NCBI RefSeq assembly: GCF_902833225.1
Contig: NZ_CADFEI010000008.1
Coordinates: 124,001 to 188,000, forward strand
Direction of reading: 5' to 3'
Length of the DNA: 64,000 bases
Source: Burkholderia sp. BCC1644
Lineage (GTDB): Bacteria; Pseudomonadota; Gammaproteobacteria; Burkholderiales; Burkholderiaceae
Both the position numbers and the translations under genes were made by a program. This document shows, one piece after another, positions 1 through 9,788 of this stretch; positions within the stretch are counted from its first letter, which is position 1; each line of letters starts with the position of its first letter. The notes beneath the pieces were generated by a model. It had not been told where the DNA came from. It did not search any database and saw only the letters and a list, made by a program, of their open reading frames with translations.

Positions 1-1499
<1,499 letters not shown>

Positions 1500-1522
1500 G
1501 ACGAACCGTCCGTTAAAGGAAA

Positions 1523-2365
1523 TCAGGCTTGCACGGTGCGCTGGCGTTGCTCGCCGAGCCCGTCGATGCCGAGCGTGATCACCTGTCCGGCGCGCAGGTA
1601 GACGGGCGGCTTCTGCCCGAGGCCGACGCCCGGCGGCGTGCCGGTCGAGATCACGTCGCCCGGCTGCAGGCTCATGAAGCGGCTCAGGTAGCTGATCAGG
1701 TGCGGCACGCGAAACACCATCGTCGCGGTCGTGCCGTTCTGGTAGCGGTGGCCGTCGACGTCGAGCCACAGCCGCAGCGCGTGCGGATCGGGGACTTCAT
1801 CGGCCGTCACGAGCCACGGGCCGAGCGGGCCGAACGTGTCGTTGCCCTTGCCCTTGTCCCACGTGCCGCCGCGCTCGAGCTGGTATTCGCGTTCCGACAC
1901 GTCGTTCACGACGCAGTAGCCGGCGACGTGCGACAACGCATCGGCTTCCGCGATATAACGGCCGCCCTGGCCGATCACCACGCCGAGCTCGACTTCCCAG
2001 TCGGTCTTCTCCGAACCGCGCGGAATCTCGACGTCGTCGTTCGGCCCCGAGATCGCGCTCGTCCACTTGCCGAATACGACAGGCTCCTTCGGCACCTCCA
2101 TCCCCGATTCGGCCGCGTGGTCGGAATAGTTGAGCCCGATGCAGATGAACTTGCCGACGCGGCCGACGCAGGCGCCGAGCCGCGGCGCGCCTTCGACGAG
2201 CGGCAGCGACGACGGCGGAATGTCGCGCAGCCGCGCGAGCGACGCGGGCGTCAGCGCATCGCCGGCGATGTCGTCGATCACGCCGGACAGGTCGCGAAGC
2301 TGGCCCTGCGCATCGAGCAGGCCCGGTTTTTCATGGTGTTTGTCGCCAAATCTGAGCAGTTTCAT
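1523..2365 (-). CDS. 2,4-diketo-3-deoxy-L-fuconate hydrolase, FAH family
   Basis: A 280-residue fumarylacetoacetate hydrolase fold protein. Family hallmarks are the GLNYSDHAAE stretch near residues 96-105 and the metal-binding acidic pair in DWEVELG near residue 147. In the non-phosphorylating L-fucose route this family splits 2,4-diketo-3-deoxyfuconate to pyruvate and lactate. It sits 23 bases before the fuconate dehydratase and 57 bases after the SDR gene, all on one strand. Databases often label close relatives ureidoglycolate lyase; the fucose context argues against that here. The family call is secure, and the exact substrate is inferred from the operon. Confidence 0.85.
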   Translation of the reverse strand: MKLLRFGDKHHEKPGLLDAQGQLRDLSGVIDDIAGDALTPASLARLRDIPPSSLPLVEGAPRLGACVGRVGKFICIGLNYSDHAAESGMEVPKEPVVFGKWTSAISGPNDDVEIPRGSEKTDWEVELGVVIGQGGRYIAEADALSHVAGYCVVNDVSEREYQLERGGTWDKGKGNDTFGPLGPWLVTADEVPDPHALRLWLDVDGHRYQNGTTATMVFRVPHLISYLSRFMSLQPGDVISTGTPPGVGLGQKPPVYLRAGQVITLGIDGLGEQRQRTVQA

Positions 2366-2422
2366 AGCGTCGTCGGAACGGAAACGGAAAGTGAATGGGA
2401 AGACGCGGTCAGTTCAACACGG

Positions 2423-3187
2423 TCAGTTTGACCAGCCGCCGTCGATCAGGTGGATCGCGCCGGTCGTGAACGACGCTTCGTCGGAGGCCAGGTACAGCGC
2501 GAGCGCGGCCACTTCGTCCGCGCTGCCGATGCGGCCGATCGGCTGGCGCGCGACGAACGCCTGGCGCACCTCGTCGGCCGACACGTGGCGCGTGCGCGCC
2601 TGGTCCGCGATCCGCTGCTCCAGCGACGGCGATTCGATCGTGCCCGGGCAGATCGCGTTGCAGCGGATGCCGCGCTCGACGAAATCGGCGGCGACCGCCT
2701 TGGTCAGCCCGATCACGGCCGCCTTGGTCGTGCCGTAGACGAAGCGGTTCGGCACGCCCTTCACGCTCGACGCGGCCGACGCCATGTTGATGATCGACGC
2801 GCCGCCGGCTTCCAGCATGGCAGGCAGCAGCGCGCGGATCAGCCGGTACATCGACGTGACGTTCAGGTTCATCGAGAACGCCCACGCGTCGTCGTCGCAG
2901 TCGAGGATCGAGCCGTGGTGCACATAGCCCGCGCAGTTGAACAGCACGTCGAATGCGCGTTCGCCCGCGGCGAGCGCCGCGACGTCGCCTGCATCGGTGA
3001 CGTCGAGCCGCCGCGTGGTCAGCCGGCCGCCCGCGCGTTCGGCGTCGGCCTCGAGCCGCACGAGCGCGGCTTCATTGATGTCGGTCGCCAGCACGTCGGC
3101 GCCCTCGCTCGCGAACCGCAGCGCGGTCGCGCGGCCAATGCCCTGCCCGGCCGCCGTCACCAGCGCGCGTTTGCCCTGCAATCTCAT
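2423..3187 (-). CDS. 2-keto-3-deoxy-L-fuconate 4-dehydrogenase, SDR family
   Basis: A 254-residue classical short-chain dehydrogenase. It shows the nucleotide motif TAAGQGIGRA near residues 10-19, NCAG near 84-87, and the catalytic YGTTK near 149-153. I start it at ATG 3187 (MRLQGKRALV) because GGGAG lies 8 bases upstream; an in-frame extension adds 32 unlikely residues. It is the first gene of the minus-strand fucose operon, upstream of the FAH hydrolase and fuconate dehydratase. It should oxidise 2-keto-3-deoxyfuconate at C4 with NAD, feeding the hydrolase. The substrate is inferred from operon logic. Human DHRS6-like hydroxybutyrate dehydrogenases are close relatives, so alone the sequence would be ambiguous. 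Confidence 0.85.
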   Translation of the reverse strand: MRLQGKRALVTAAGQGIGRATALRFASEGADVLATDINEAALVRLEADAERAGGRLTTRRLDVTDAGDVAALAAGERAFDVLFNCAGYVHHGSILDCDDDAWAFSMNLNVTSMYRLIRALLPAMLEAGGASIINMASAASSVKGVPNRFVYGTTKAAVIGLTKAVAADFVERGIRCNAICPGTIESPSLEQRIADQARTRHVSADEVRQAFVARQPIGRIGSADEVAALALYLASDEASFTTGAIHLIDGGWSN

Positions 3188-3479
3188 GAGCACGTCTCCC
3201 GAAAAAGCCGGCCACCCATCGGCCGATTGGCACAAAGGACTAAAGGTCCAACCAATCATAGGAAGGGATCGCGCGTTTGTCACGAAATCGGGATTCAGTA
3301 TTTACCCGGGTGGGGAAATCGGGCCGGCGGAGAAAAATCCGCTGCTCGACGGACACTGGAAGGATGCGCCCGAGGCCGCGCAAACCCAATACCGGCGGGC
3401 CGCCCGGCCGGTCTGGCGTATTCGCGCGACGCGGCGTCCACGCCAAACTGACAAAAAAGTCATGTTCACGTCAGGGTCT

Positions 3480-3660
3480 CAACGGGATGGGCGCGCCATC
3501 ATGGCGTTGCCGGACCGCGCTTTTCAACCATCGCCTCCCCGCCCGCTTTCGGTCCCTGCGGGCACCTCCGTCCCCCGGCGATGGACTCCGTGACTGGGCG
3601 AGCAGACACGGTGCGCGGGCCGATTTTCCGCCCCGGACTTCCCGTCCGGGGCGTTTTTGT
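3480..3660 (+). ncRNA. Candidate structured small RNA ending in an intrinsic terminator
   Basis: No protein gene explains the strong terminator at 3629-3658. Upstream of it is nested structure: an outer stem CCATCGCC (3528-3535) with GGCGATGG (3577-3584), enclosing an inner stem GCCCGC (3541-3546) with GCGGGC (3558-3563), and a small hairpin CGCC-ATCAT-GGCG at 3494-3506. This looks like a short stand-alone transcript of roughly 150-200 bases. It could also be a 5' leader, but the DUF3331 start is almost 200 bases beyond the terminator. The 5' end is not determined and I recognise no known RNA family. Confidence 0.4.
3629..3658 (+). terminator. Rho-independent terminator, rightward
   Basis: A perfect 10-base-pair stem, CGCCCCGGAC (3629-3638) and GTCCGGGGCG (3644-3653), with a 5-base loop, is followed by TTTTTG. 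On the minus strand no U tract follows the stem, so it ends rightward transcription. It has no annotated upstream protein gene on the plus strand, which is the main evidence for the candidate RNA. Confidence 0.85.
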
Positions 3661-3853
3661 CCGTGGTTTCCAAGAAAATAAGCTTGGATTGTTTCTAAAT
3701 CGGCAAAAGGTAATTTGAGCCAGACAGGATGTTTTTTCCGGTCACAGACGCTTACATTTAGCGCACCACTCATGGAAACCGCTACGGATTCGCCATCGGG
3801 TAGTGACATCCACTGCCACGGCCGAAACCGCACGAGCTTTAGGAAACGGCAAA

Positions 3854-4144
3854 ATGAAGGCCTCCAAATCCCTGCCTGCGCTCGATCCCGCCGACGTCCA
3901 CGTCGAAATTCTCGAACGTTCCGATACGCTGCTCGTCGTCCGCTGGGTCGAGCCCGGCCGCTGTCACTACGGTGAACAGCGCTGGCGCCGCCGCTTCGCG
4001 CAACGCACCGGCACCTGCGCGCTGTCGCGCCAGGTCATCCACCGCGGCGACGAAGTATTCCGCCCGGCCGAACGCCCGGCGCCCGCGAATGCAGCCGCGA
4101 TGATCTCCGCCGCCGAAGTGCTCGCGCTGGCCGGAAGCAGGTAA
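3854..4144 (+). CDS. DUF3331 domain protein
   Basis: A 96-residue protein from ATG 3854 (MKASKSLPAL), chosen because AGGAAACGG lies just upstream; a longer frame from 3803 has no clear ribosome site. The core VVRWVEPGRCHYGEQRW, followed by ALSRQVIHRGDEVFRP, matches the small DUF3331 family common in Burkholderiaceae, often in many copies per genome. Function is unknown. There is no signal peptide or membrane segment. The invariant-looking Cys, the RW pairs and the basic centre suggest a small DNA- or RNA-associated or metal-binding role, but that is speculation. It has no operon partner: the next gene has its own promoter. Confidence 0.7.
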   Translation: MKASKSLPALDPADVHVEILERSDTLLVVRWVEPGRCHYGEQRWRRRFAQRTGTCALSRQVIHRGDEVFRPAERPAPANAAAMISAAEVLALAGSR

Positions 4145-4221
4145 AACCTGCCGACCGCGCGCCGAGGCACGCCGCGCCACGCACGGCACCCGCCCTAGAA
4201 GCGCCGGTCTAATTCCCCCGC

Positions 4222-4271
4222 TTGTCTGTCACGTCCGCCCGCACTATCGTTACATCACTCAATGTAACGAT
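4222..4271 (+). promoter_or_regulatory. Sigma70-like promoter overlapped by a perfect palindromic operator
   Basis: A -35 candidate TTGTCT (4222-4227) and a -10 candidate TATCGT (4245-4250) are spaced by 17 bases. The -10 and start site are covered by a palindrome of 10-base arms, ATCGTTACAT (4246-4255) and ATGTAACGAT (4262-4271), with a 6-base spacer. This geometry is typical of a TetR- or MarR-type operator. It ends 40 bases before the start of the dehydrogenase at 4312. No regulator gene is adjacent. Confidence 0.55.
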
Positions 4272-4311
4272 TACGTGTCGCGGCCGCTCGGTCGTGCCGA
4301 TGGAGACAGAC

Positions 4312-5298
4312 ATGCATGCATGGAGCGCGCGCCACGTCCCGGCGCAGGGCGGCAAGGTCGCGGTCGTGACCGGCGCCAACAGCGGTCTCGGCTGGCAGCT
4401 CGCGGAAACGCTGGCCGCGAAAGGCGCGACGGTCGTGATGGGCTGCCGCGACGCCGTGCGCGCCACCCAGGCGGCCGATGCGATCCGCCAACTCCACCCC
4501 GATGCTCGTGTCGAAGTCGATCCACTCGACCTCGCCGATCTCGCGTCGATCGAACGCTTTGCGGGCACCATCGCCGAACGCCACGGCCGCGTCGACATCC
4601 TCTGCAACAACGCCGGCGTGATGTTCCTGCCGCTGCGCCACACGCACGACGGCTTCGAGATGCAGTTCGGCACCAACCACCTCGGCCATTTCGCGCTGAC
4701 CGGCCATCTGCTGCCCGCGTTGCGCGCCGCACGGCGCGCGCGCGTCGTGACGATGTCGAGCGGTTTCAACCGAGGCGGCCGGATTCGCGTCGACGACCTG
4801 CGCGGCGAGCACCGCTACAACCGTTATCTCGCCTATTGCGACAGCAAGCTCGCGAACCTCGTGTTCGCGATCGAGCTGCAGCGCCGTTTCGAGCGCGCGG
4901 CGTTCGCGGGAATCAGCGTGGCCGCGCACCCCGGCTACGCGGCGACCAACCTGCAGTTCGCGGGCCCCGCGATGGACAGCTCGCCCGCGCGCGCCGCGTT
5001 GATGCGCGCGGCGAACCGTTATCTTGCGCAGCCGGCCGACCAGGGTGCGCTGCCCGCGATTCATGCGGCTACGTCGCCCGATCTCGCCGGTGGTGCGTAC
5101 CTCGGGCCATCCGGCTGGTTCGAGTCGCGCGGGCTGCCGGCGCCCGCGAGCGTGCCGCGCTCGGCGCGCGACGTGGCGTCGGCGGCGCTGCTGTGGGAGG
5201 CATCGGAAGCCGCGACGGGCGTGCGCTTCCTCAGCTCGGGCGCGCCGGCCGGACGCGCGCCGGGCCGGCCGTTCGACACGGCGGCCGAAGCACGCTGA
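4312..5298 (+). CDS. SDR oxidoreductase, retinol dehydrogenase/WWOX-like
   Basis: A 328-residue short-chain dehydrogenase. It has the cofactor motif TGANSGLG near residues 20-27, NNAGV near 98-102 and an active site YCDSK near 177-181. The NH-binding MQFGTNHLGHF and the 'AHPGY.. TNL' stretch mark it as a member of the retinol dehydrogenase-like SDRs. I start at ATG 4312 (MHAWSARHV), which has GGAG six bases upstream; ATG 4300 is in frame but that GGAG lies inside its codons. The substrate is unknown. Expression is probably controlled by the palindrome at 4246-4271. It stands alone: no gene is close enough downstream to share its transcript. Confidence 0.8.
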   Translation: MHAWSARHVPAQGGKVAVVTGANSGLGWQLAETLAAKGATVVMGCRDAVRATQAADAIRQLHPDARVEVDPLDLADLASIERFAGTIAERHGRVDILCNNAGVMFLPLRHTHDGFEMQFGTNHLGHFALTGHLLPALRAARRARVVTMSSGFNRGGRIRVDDLRGEHRYNRYLAYCDSKLANLVFAIELQRRFERAAFAGISVAAHPGYAATNLQFAGPAMDSSPARAALMRAANRYLAQPADQGALPAIHAATSPDLAGGAYLGPSGWFESRGLPAPASVPRSARDVASAALLWEASEAATGVRFLSSGAPAGRAPGRPFDTAAEAR

Positions 5299-5513
5299 AC
5301 CGCGCGCCGCCGCCTGCAATATTCTTCATACTTATTGCGCGGACCGAAAAGAAAGGCCGTTGAAAGACTGATTCGCCGCGCCACTGTTACCGCGCAGGAA
5401 ACAATCTATCGTCAAATTCAGCGTTTACCCTGAACCCTCCGGTGACTAAGATTTGATCAATCGCTTAAGACATGGAGTCGAAAGCGAACTCAATAAAACA
5501 CCCGGAGGTCACC

Positions 5514-5813
5514 ATGAAATCGCTCGTTTCCGCAGTCGTTGCCGCTGTCGCCCTGTCCGCTTCGTTCGGCGCATTCGCTCAAAGCACCGTGACCCGCGCC
5601 CAGGTGCGCGGCGAACTGGTCCAGCTCGAACAAGCCGGCTACAAGCCGGGCGTGTCGAGCCCGTACTACCCGAACGACATCCAGAGCGCCGAAGCGCGTG
5701 TTCATGGTGCCGACACCAGCGGCTACGGCGCACAGCCGGCTCCGCTCGTCCACTCGGGCGCCCCGGCAGCCGCATCGTCGAACGCACGCGACTCGATCTT
5801 CTTCGGCCAGTAA
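5514..5813 (+). CDS. DUF4148 small secreted protein
   Basis: A 99-residue protein with a textbook signal peptide (MKSLVSAVVAAVALSASFGAFA, cut near residue 22). The mature part begins QSTVTRAQVRGELVQLEQAGY, which is the DUF4148 signature, and continues into YYPNDIQSAEARV. ATG 5514 is chosen for the GGAGG five bases upstream; the in-frame ATG at 5472 would spoil the signal peptide. DUF4148 proteins are small periplasmic or secreted proteins, multiplied in Burkholderia, with no known biochemical role. It is monocistronic, with a strong terminator 55 bases beyond the stop. Confidence 0.85.
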   Translation: MKSLVSAVVAAVALSASFGAFAQSTVTRAQVRGELVQLEQAGYKPGVSSPYYPNDIQSAEARVHGADTSGYGAQPAPLVHSGAPAAASSNARDSIFFGQ

Positions 5814-5867
5814 GCCGAAGCGCCCCCGGCGGGCGCCGCGCGTCGCGCGATGAAGCAAGGCAGTCAG

Positions 5868-5899
5868 GACGAGCCCCTTCGCGGGGCTCGTCTTTTTTT
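5868..5899 (+). terminator. Rho-independent terminator of the DUF4148 gene
   Basis: The stem GACGAGCCCC (5868-5877) pairs with GGGGCTCGTC (5883-5892) around a TTCGC loop and is followed by seven T. It lies 55 bases after the DUF4148 stop codon. Confidence 0.9.
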
Positions 5900-6006
5900 A
5901 TGAAACGCATACCTCCGCCGCCCGGTAGCGGGTGGCTTCGCCCGGGCGCTGTGCGTCCGGGTGCTTTTTCCTGGTCGGGTATGCGTGATGAAGCCGGGTG
6001 CGCCGA

Positions 6007-7206
6007 TCAGCGCGCCGCGGCCGTGGCAGGCGCCGATCGCGACAGCACGCGCCAGCGCGACAGCAACTCGTCGCGGTCGACGTAACAGCCCTGCAGGTGC
6101 CGGCGGCCGGTCGACGGATCGAACTCGGTACGCGCATGCAGCACGCGCCGGTTGTCGAACGCCCACATGTCGCCCGCCCGCAGCCGGCGGTGGACACGGA
6201 AGCGCGGCTCGCGCGCGAGCGCGAGGAACCGCCGGTACGCGCGATAGACGGCCGCGACCGAGCCGGCCGGCGCATCGAGCGGCCCGCGCAGGAAGTTCGC
6301 GACGCGCACTTCCGTGACGTTGCCGCGCGCATCGAGCCCGATCACCGGCGCCGAACAGCGGTAGTCGCTGTTCGCGCTCTTGTTCCAGAACTCGAACGGC
6401 GTCGACGCCAGTTGTTCGAAATCGGCCGGATGCTCGCGCCGCAGCGCATCGGCGAGCGCAAAACCATCGAGAAAGATGCTGTCGCCGCCCGTCGCTTCGT
6501 TGGCCAGGCAATGCAGGAACTGCACGCCCGGCTGCAACTCGCGTGTCGGCAGGTCGGTATGCGGCGGCAGGTTCAGCGACGTATACGCATTGCTGTCCGG
6601 GCGCGGTTTCGATTCGACGTCGAACAGCACTCCGAAATTGCTTTCGCGGATCAGGCCGATGCGGCGCGCAATCTCGTCGACGCGGCCGCGTTCGGCCGGC
6701 ACGCCTTCGACGAGCGTGAGCCCCGTGCGCTGCAGCGCGGCGAGCCAGGCGAGCAGCGCACCGTCGTCCTCCATCACGTCGCGCCACGCGAATACGCCGA
6801 TCGCCGTTGCATCGTCGCCGGCCCACACGTGCCGCCCGTGCGCGGCCAGACGCTCCGCACGCGACGCATCGTCGTACGCATGCGCCCGCAACCAGCCCGG
6901 CGACCACGCGCTGCGATGTCCATCGTTCCACTCGACATGCAGCGCACCGTCGGCGTCGACCTGCACGGTAAGCGCCGACAGATCCTCGCGCGCATCGGCA
7001 ATCTCGAACACTTGCTCGCGCGTGAGCGCATGCACGCACGCGGAACACGGGCAGTTGTCGCGCAGCCAGTCGAAATGGAACGGCGATCGTCGCGCGTCGC
7101 TCCACTCGACGTTCACCGCGCCATTGCCGATCGTCGCCGCCGCGATGGCCGCGTCGGCCGAAAACGTCCGCCAGTCCTCGATACGGTGTTGCACTGCTGC
7201 CTGCAT
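6007..7206 (-). CDS. Gamma-butyrobetaine dioxygenase, TauD/GBBH family
   Basis: A 399-residue Fe(II)/2-oxoglutarate dioxygenase. The N-terminal domain has the zinc-binding pattern WLRDNCPCSACVH near residues 46-58, as in gamma-butyrobetaine and trimethyllysine hydroxylases. The C-terminal jelly roll has the HTD iron ligands (LPPHTDLP) and the distal His in RRVLHARTEF. It should hydroxylate gamma-butyrobetaine to L-carnitine. ATG 7206 (MQAAVQHR) is preceded by GGGAGG; an upstream extension is antisense noise. It is the last gene of the carnitine operon, 22 bases after the hydrolase, so it would supply carnitine to the genes before it. Substrate is inferred from the domain pair plus context. 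Confidence 0.85.
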   Translation of the reverse strand: MQAAVQHRIEDWRTFSADAAIAAATIGNGAVNVEWSDARRSPFHFDWLRDNCPCSACVHALTREQVFEIADAREDLSALTVQVDADGALHVEWNDGHRSAWSPGWLRAHAYDDASRAERLAAHGRHVWAGDDATAIGVFAWRDVMEDDGALLAWLAALQRTGLTLVEGVPAERGRVDEIARRIGLIRESNFGVLFDVESKPRPDSNAYTSLNLPPHTDLPTRELQPGVQFLHCLANEATGGDSIFLDGFALADALRREHPADFEQLASTPFEFWNKSANSDYRCSAPVIGLDARGNVTEVRVANFLRGPLDAPAGSVAAVYRAYRRFLALAREPRFRVHRRLRAGDMWAFDNRRVLHARTEFDPSTGRRHLQGCYVDRDELLSRWRVLSRSAPATAAAR

Positions 7207-7228
7207 CGTTGCCTCCCGGAAACGCCCG

Positions 7229-8185
7229 CTACGCGTGTGGTGCGAGCAAAAAACCGCCGACCATCCGATGCATGCGTGCGGCCTGCGGGCTCGTCCCGAG
7301 CGCGCGCCAGCAGCCGTGCACCAGTCCTTCTCCCATCCAGTCATGCGCGACCCCGCCGGCCGCGCGAATTCGTTCGACGTATACGCGTGCGTCGTCGCGC
7401 AGCGGGTCGTGTTCCGCGCCGATCGCGAGCACCGGCGGCAAGCCGTCGAAACGCACCGCTTCGAGCGGCGCCGACGCGCGCAACAGCGGGTCGGCGTTCA
7501 GCAGCACGTCCGACAAGTCACCATCCCAGTACAGTTCGCGATAGCGATGCACGTCGTCGAGCGTCAGCATCGGCGCGTGCGCTTCCGTTTCGCGGGCGGG
7601 CGATTGCGGTTCGAAGCCGAGCATCGGATAGACGAGCGCGATGCCGTCGACGTTGCGTTCGCCCGCATCGCGCAGCGCGGTGGCCACGGCCGCCGCGAGC
7701 ATCCCGCCCGCACTGTCGCCCGCGAGCGTCAACGGGTGCACGCACGGCCCGAACGGCCAGCGTGCGTCGCGCGCGGCACGCGTGACTTCCAGGCAATCTT
7801 CGAGCGCGGCCGGCGCGCGATGTTCGGGCGCCAGACGATAGTCGACGGCGATCACGTCGAGCCCCGTGTCGGCCGCCAGTTGCGCCGTGATCAGCGCATG
7901 ACTGTCGAGCGAGCCGACGACGAAGCCGCCGCCATGAAAAAACAGCACCGTCCCGCGCGATGCGCGGTGTGCGGACGTGTAGCGTCGCAGCGCGATCGCG
8001 CGCCCGTCCGGCGCGTGCCATACGGCGTCCTGCTGCACGATGCCGGCCGGCAACGCGGCCGGCGTCCATTCGGCCGCGAAGCGGTCGTAGAAGCGGCGCT
8101 GCTCGTCGGGCGAGCGCGCCGCCGCATCGGCCGGATACCACGCGTCGACGGCTGCGACGAACGCCGCGATTTCCGGTTCGAGCAT
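7229..8185 (-). CDS. Alpha/beta hydrolase, hormone-sensitive-lipase-like
   Basis: A 318-residue esterase of the HSL family. The oxyanion-hole motif HGGGFVVGS lies near residues 84-92, the nucleophile motif GDSAGG near 159-164, and the acid and His of the triad near 257 (HDPL) and in the C-terminal GEGLVHG. In Pseudomonas aeruginosa a lipolytic enzyme gene also lies next to the carnitine genes cdhCAB. Its job there is not settled; hydrolysis of acylcarnitines or choline/carnitine esters is plausible. It is third from the 3' end of a six-gene operon, 52 bases after the thioesterase gene. Confidence 0.8.
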   Translation of the reverse strand: MLEPEIAAFVAAVDAWYPADAAARSPDEQRRFYDRFAAEWTPAALPAGIVQQDAVWHAPDGRAIALRRYTSAHRASRGTVLFFHGGGFVVGSLDSHALITAQLAADTGLDVIAVDYRLAPEHRAPAALEDCLEVTRAARDARWPFGPCVHPLTLAGDSAGGMLAAAVATALRDAGERNVDGIALVYPMLGFEPQSPARETEAHAPMLTLDDVHRYRELYWDGDLSDVLLNADPLLRASAPLEAVRFDGLPPVLAIGAEHDPLRDDARVYVERIRAAGGVAHDWMGEGLVHGCWRALGTSPQAARMHRMVGGFLLAPHA

Positions 8186-8237
8186 CGTGCGCGCTCCGCA
8201 GTCAAAAGTTGCAAGGCAAAAAGTGCATCGATCGCCG

Positions 8238-8726
8238 CTAGCGGCGCGGCGGCAAACCGATCACGCGGCCCGCATACGCAGGCGCCGCGCAATCGGGCTG
8301 CAACGCATGCAGCTCCGCCACGCGCGCGGCCACGTCTTCGTCGAACGGCGCCGATTTCGCACCGTCGCGCGTATCGACGTGCAGCAGCATCTGCTCGCTC
8401 GCCGATACCGCGTCGTCATGCCCTTGCGCGAACAGTTCGAGATACAGGTGCAGCCGCTTTGCGTCGTGCGCGAGCACGCGCGCATCGACGCGCACCTGCG
8501 TGCCTTCCTTGATCTCGTGCAGGTAGTTCACGTGCGCTTCGAGCGTGTAGACCGAGCGCCCCCGCTCGCGACGCGCGGCGTCGTCGAGCCCGATGCGATC
8601 GAGCAACGCATCGGTCGCGAAGCTGAAGATCAGCAGGTAGAACGCATCGCGCAGGTGGCCGTTGTAGTCGACCCATTCGGGCCGCACCACGTCGCGGTAA
8701 ATCGTCAGCGGGGTATCGCCGGTCAT
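8238..8726 (-). CDS. cdhB: Betainyl-CoA thioesterase, hotdog fold
   Basis: A 162-residue hotdog thioesterase of the 4-hydroxybenzoyl-CoA type. The start VVRPEWVDYNGHLRDAFYL carries the family's WxDxxGH-like motif with the catalytic acid near residue 19. In carnitine degradation, the cleavage enzyme makes betainyl-CoA, and this enzyme frees glycine betaine. It lies 10 bases after the carnitine dehydrogenase stop, the same cdhC-cdhA-cdhB order as in Pseudomonas aeruginosa. In some bacteria the thioesterase is fused to the dehydrogenase; here they are separate. The assignment rests on context; the family is clear. Confidence 0.8.
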   Translation of the reverse strand: MTGDTPLTIYRDVVRPEWVDYNGHLRDAFYLLIFSFATDALLDRIGLDDAARRERGRSVYTLEAHVNYLHEIKEGTQVRVDARVLAHDAKRLHLYLELFAQGHDDAVSASEQMLLHVDTRDGAKSAPFDEDVAARVAELHALQPDCAAPAYAGRVIGLPPRR

Positions 8727-8736
8727 CGCCTGTCCT

Positions 8737-9702
8737 TTAATCCTCGAATCGCATCCCGTGCCGCGCCTTCACCGCGGCGATCGATTTCAGCACCTCGGTG
8801 ATGCACTCGTCGCGATAGCGTTCGAGCTCCTTGATGCTGCGCGTACCCTGCTGTTCGGTCGTGCCTTCGACGACGCTGTCGATCAGCGCGTCGGTCAGCG
8901 TCGGCGCGACCAGCTTTGTCCACGGCAGTTCGAGCGCAGGGCCGAACTGCTGCATGAAGTGTCGCATGCCCGCGTCGCCACCGGCCAGCGTGTAGGTCAG
9001 GAACGTGCCCATGAACGACCAGCGGATGCCCGCGCCGAAACGGATCGCATCGTCGATCTCGCCGGTCGTCGCGACGCCTTCGTTGACCAGGTGCAGCGCC
9101 TCGCGCCACAACGCTTCGAGCAGGCGATCGGCAATGAAGCCCGGCACCTCCTTGCGCACGTGCAGCGGCCGCATGCCGAGCTTGCGATAGATCTCCATCG
9201 CGCCCTCCACGGCTTCCGGCGACGTGCGCGCGCCGCCGAGCACCTCGACGAGCGGCAGCAAGTAGACGGGATTGAACGGGTGGCCGACCACGCAGCGCTC
9301 CGGATGCGTCGCCCGCGCATAGAAATCCGTCGGCAGCAGCCCCGACGTCGACGACGCGATGATCGCATCGGGTTTCGCCGCGCGGCTGATCTGTTCGTGC
9401 AGTTCGAGCTTCAGCGCCTCACGCTCGGGCGCGCTTTCCTGGATGAAATCGGCATCGGCGACGCACGCCTCGATCGTCTCGACGAAGCGCAGCCGTGCGG
9501 GGTCGGCGCCCGGCGCGAGGCCGACGCGTTCGAGCGCGGGCCACGCGTTCGCGACGTTCGCGCGCAGCCGCTCTTCCGCGCCCGGCGCGGGGTCCCATAC
9601 GACCACGTCGAGACCGTGCGCCAGCGCACGGGAAATCCACCCGCTGCCGATCACGCCGGTGCCGATGGCGGCGAACGTCTTGATGTCGGTCTTCACAGCC
9701 AT
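8737..9702 (-). CDS. cdhA: L-carnitine 3-dehydrogenase
   Basis: A 321-residue member of the 3-hydroxyacyl-CoA dehydrogenase family. The N-terminal Rossmann motif GTGVIGSGW is at residues 14-22. The catalytic His is in [17 protein letters not shown] near residue 144, and the all-alpha C-terminal domain follows [11 protein letters not shown]. It oxidises L-carnitine to 3-dehydrocarnitine with NAD. Length and the HPFNP-LLPLVE pattern match characterised carnitine dehydrogenases. It lies between the cleavage enzyme (86 bases upstream) and the thioesterase (10 bases downstream). Regulation is probably by a GlxA-type activator as in Pseudomonas. Confidence 0.9.
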   Translation of the reverse strand: MAVKTDIKTFAAIGTGVIGSGWISRALAHGLDVVVWDPAPGAEERLRANVANAWPALERVGLAPGADPARLRFVETIEACVADADFIQESAPEREALKLELHEQISRAAKPDAIIASSTSGLLPTDFYARATHPERCVVGHPFNPVYLLPLVEVLGGARTSPEAVEGAMEIYRKLGMRPLHVRKEVPGFIADRLLEALWREALHLVNEGVATTGEIDDAIRFGAGIRWSFMGTFLTYTLAGGDAGMRHFMQQFGPALELPWTKLVAPTLTDALIDSVVEGTTEQQGTRSIKELERYRDECITEVLKSIAAVKARHGMRFED

Positions 9703-9788
9703 GTCAACGCATCCTTCAAATCAGGGGAAATCGGTGGGCGGCCGCGCCCGTGCGCCTGCCGCCGTGTCGTATCAGTCAGCGAAAGAAC

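Larger units (their letters stand above)
3188..3853. other. Intergenic region between fucose operon and DUF3331 gene
   Basis: This 666-base stretch holds no convincing gene. The right end of the fucose operon faces left, so its promoter must lie near 3188-3300. From about 3480 to 3660 there are several inverted repeats ending in a strong rightward terminator, listed separately as a candidate RNA. From 3660 to 3853 the sequence is A+T-richer and probably carries the promoter of the DUF3331 gene. The open frames drawn across this region read through the hairpins and have no ribosome binding site or family signature. Confidence 0.6.

Noticed and set aside
3277..3681. A 134-codon frame through the candidate RNA region
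   Set aside because: It reads through the terminator stem at 3629-3658, has no ribosome site and no family signature.
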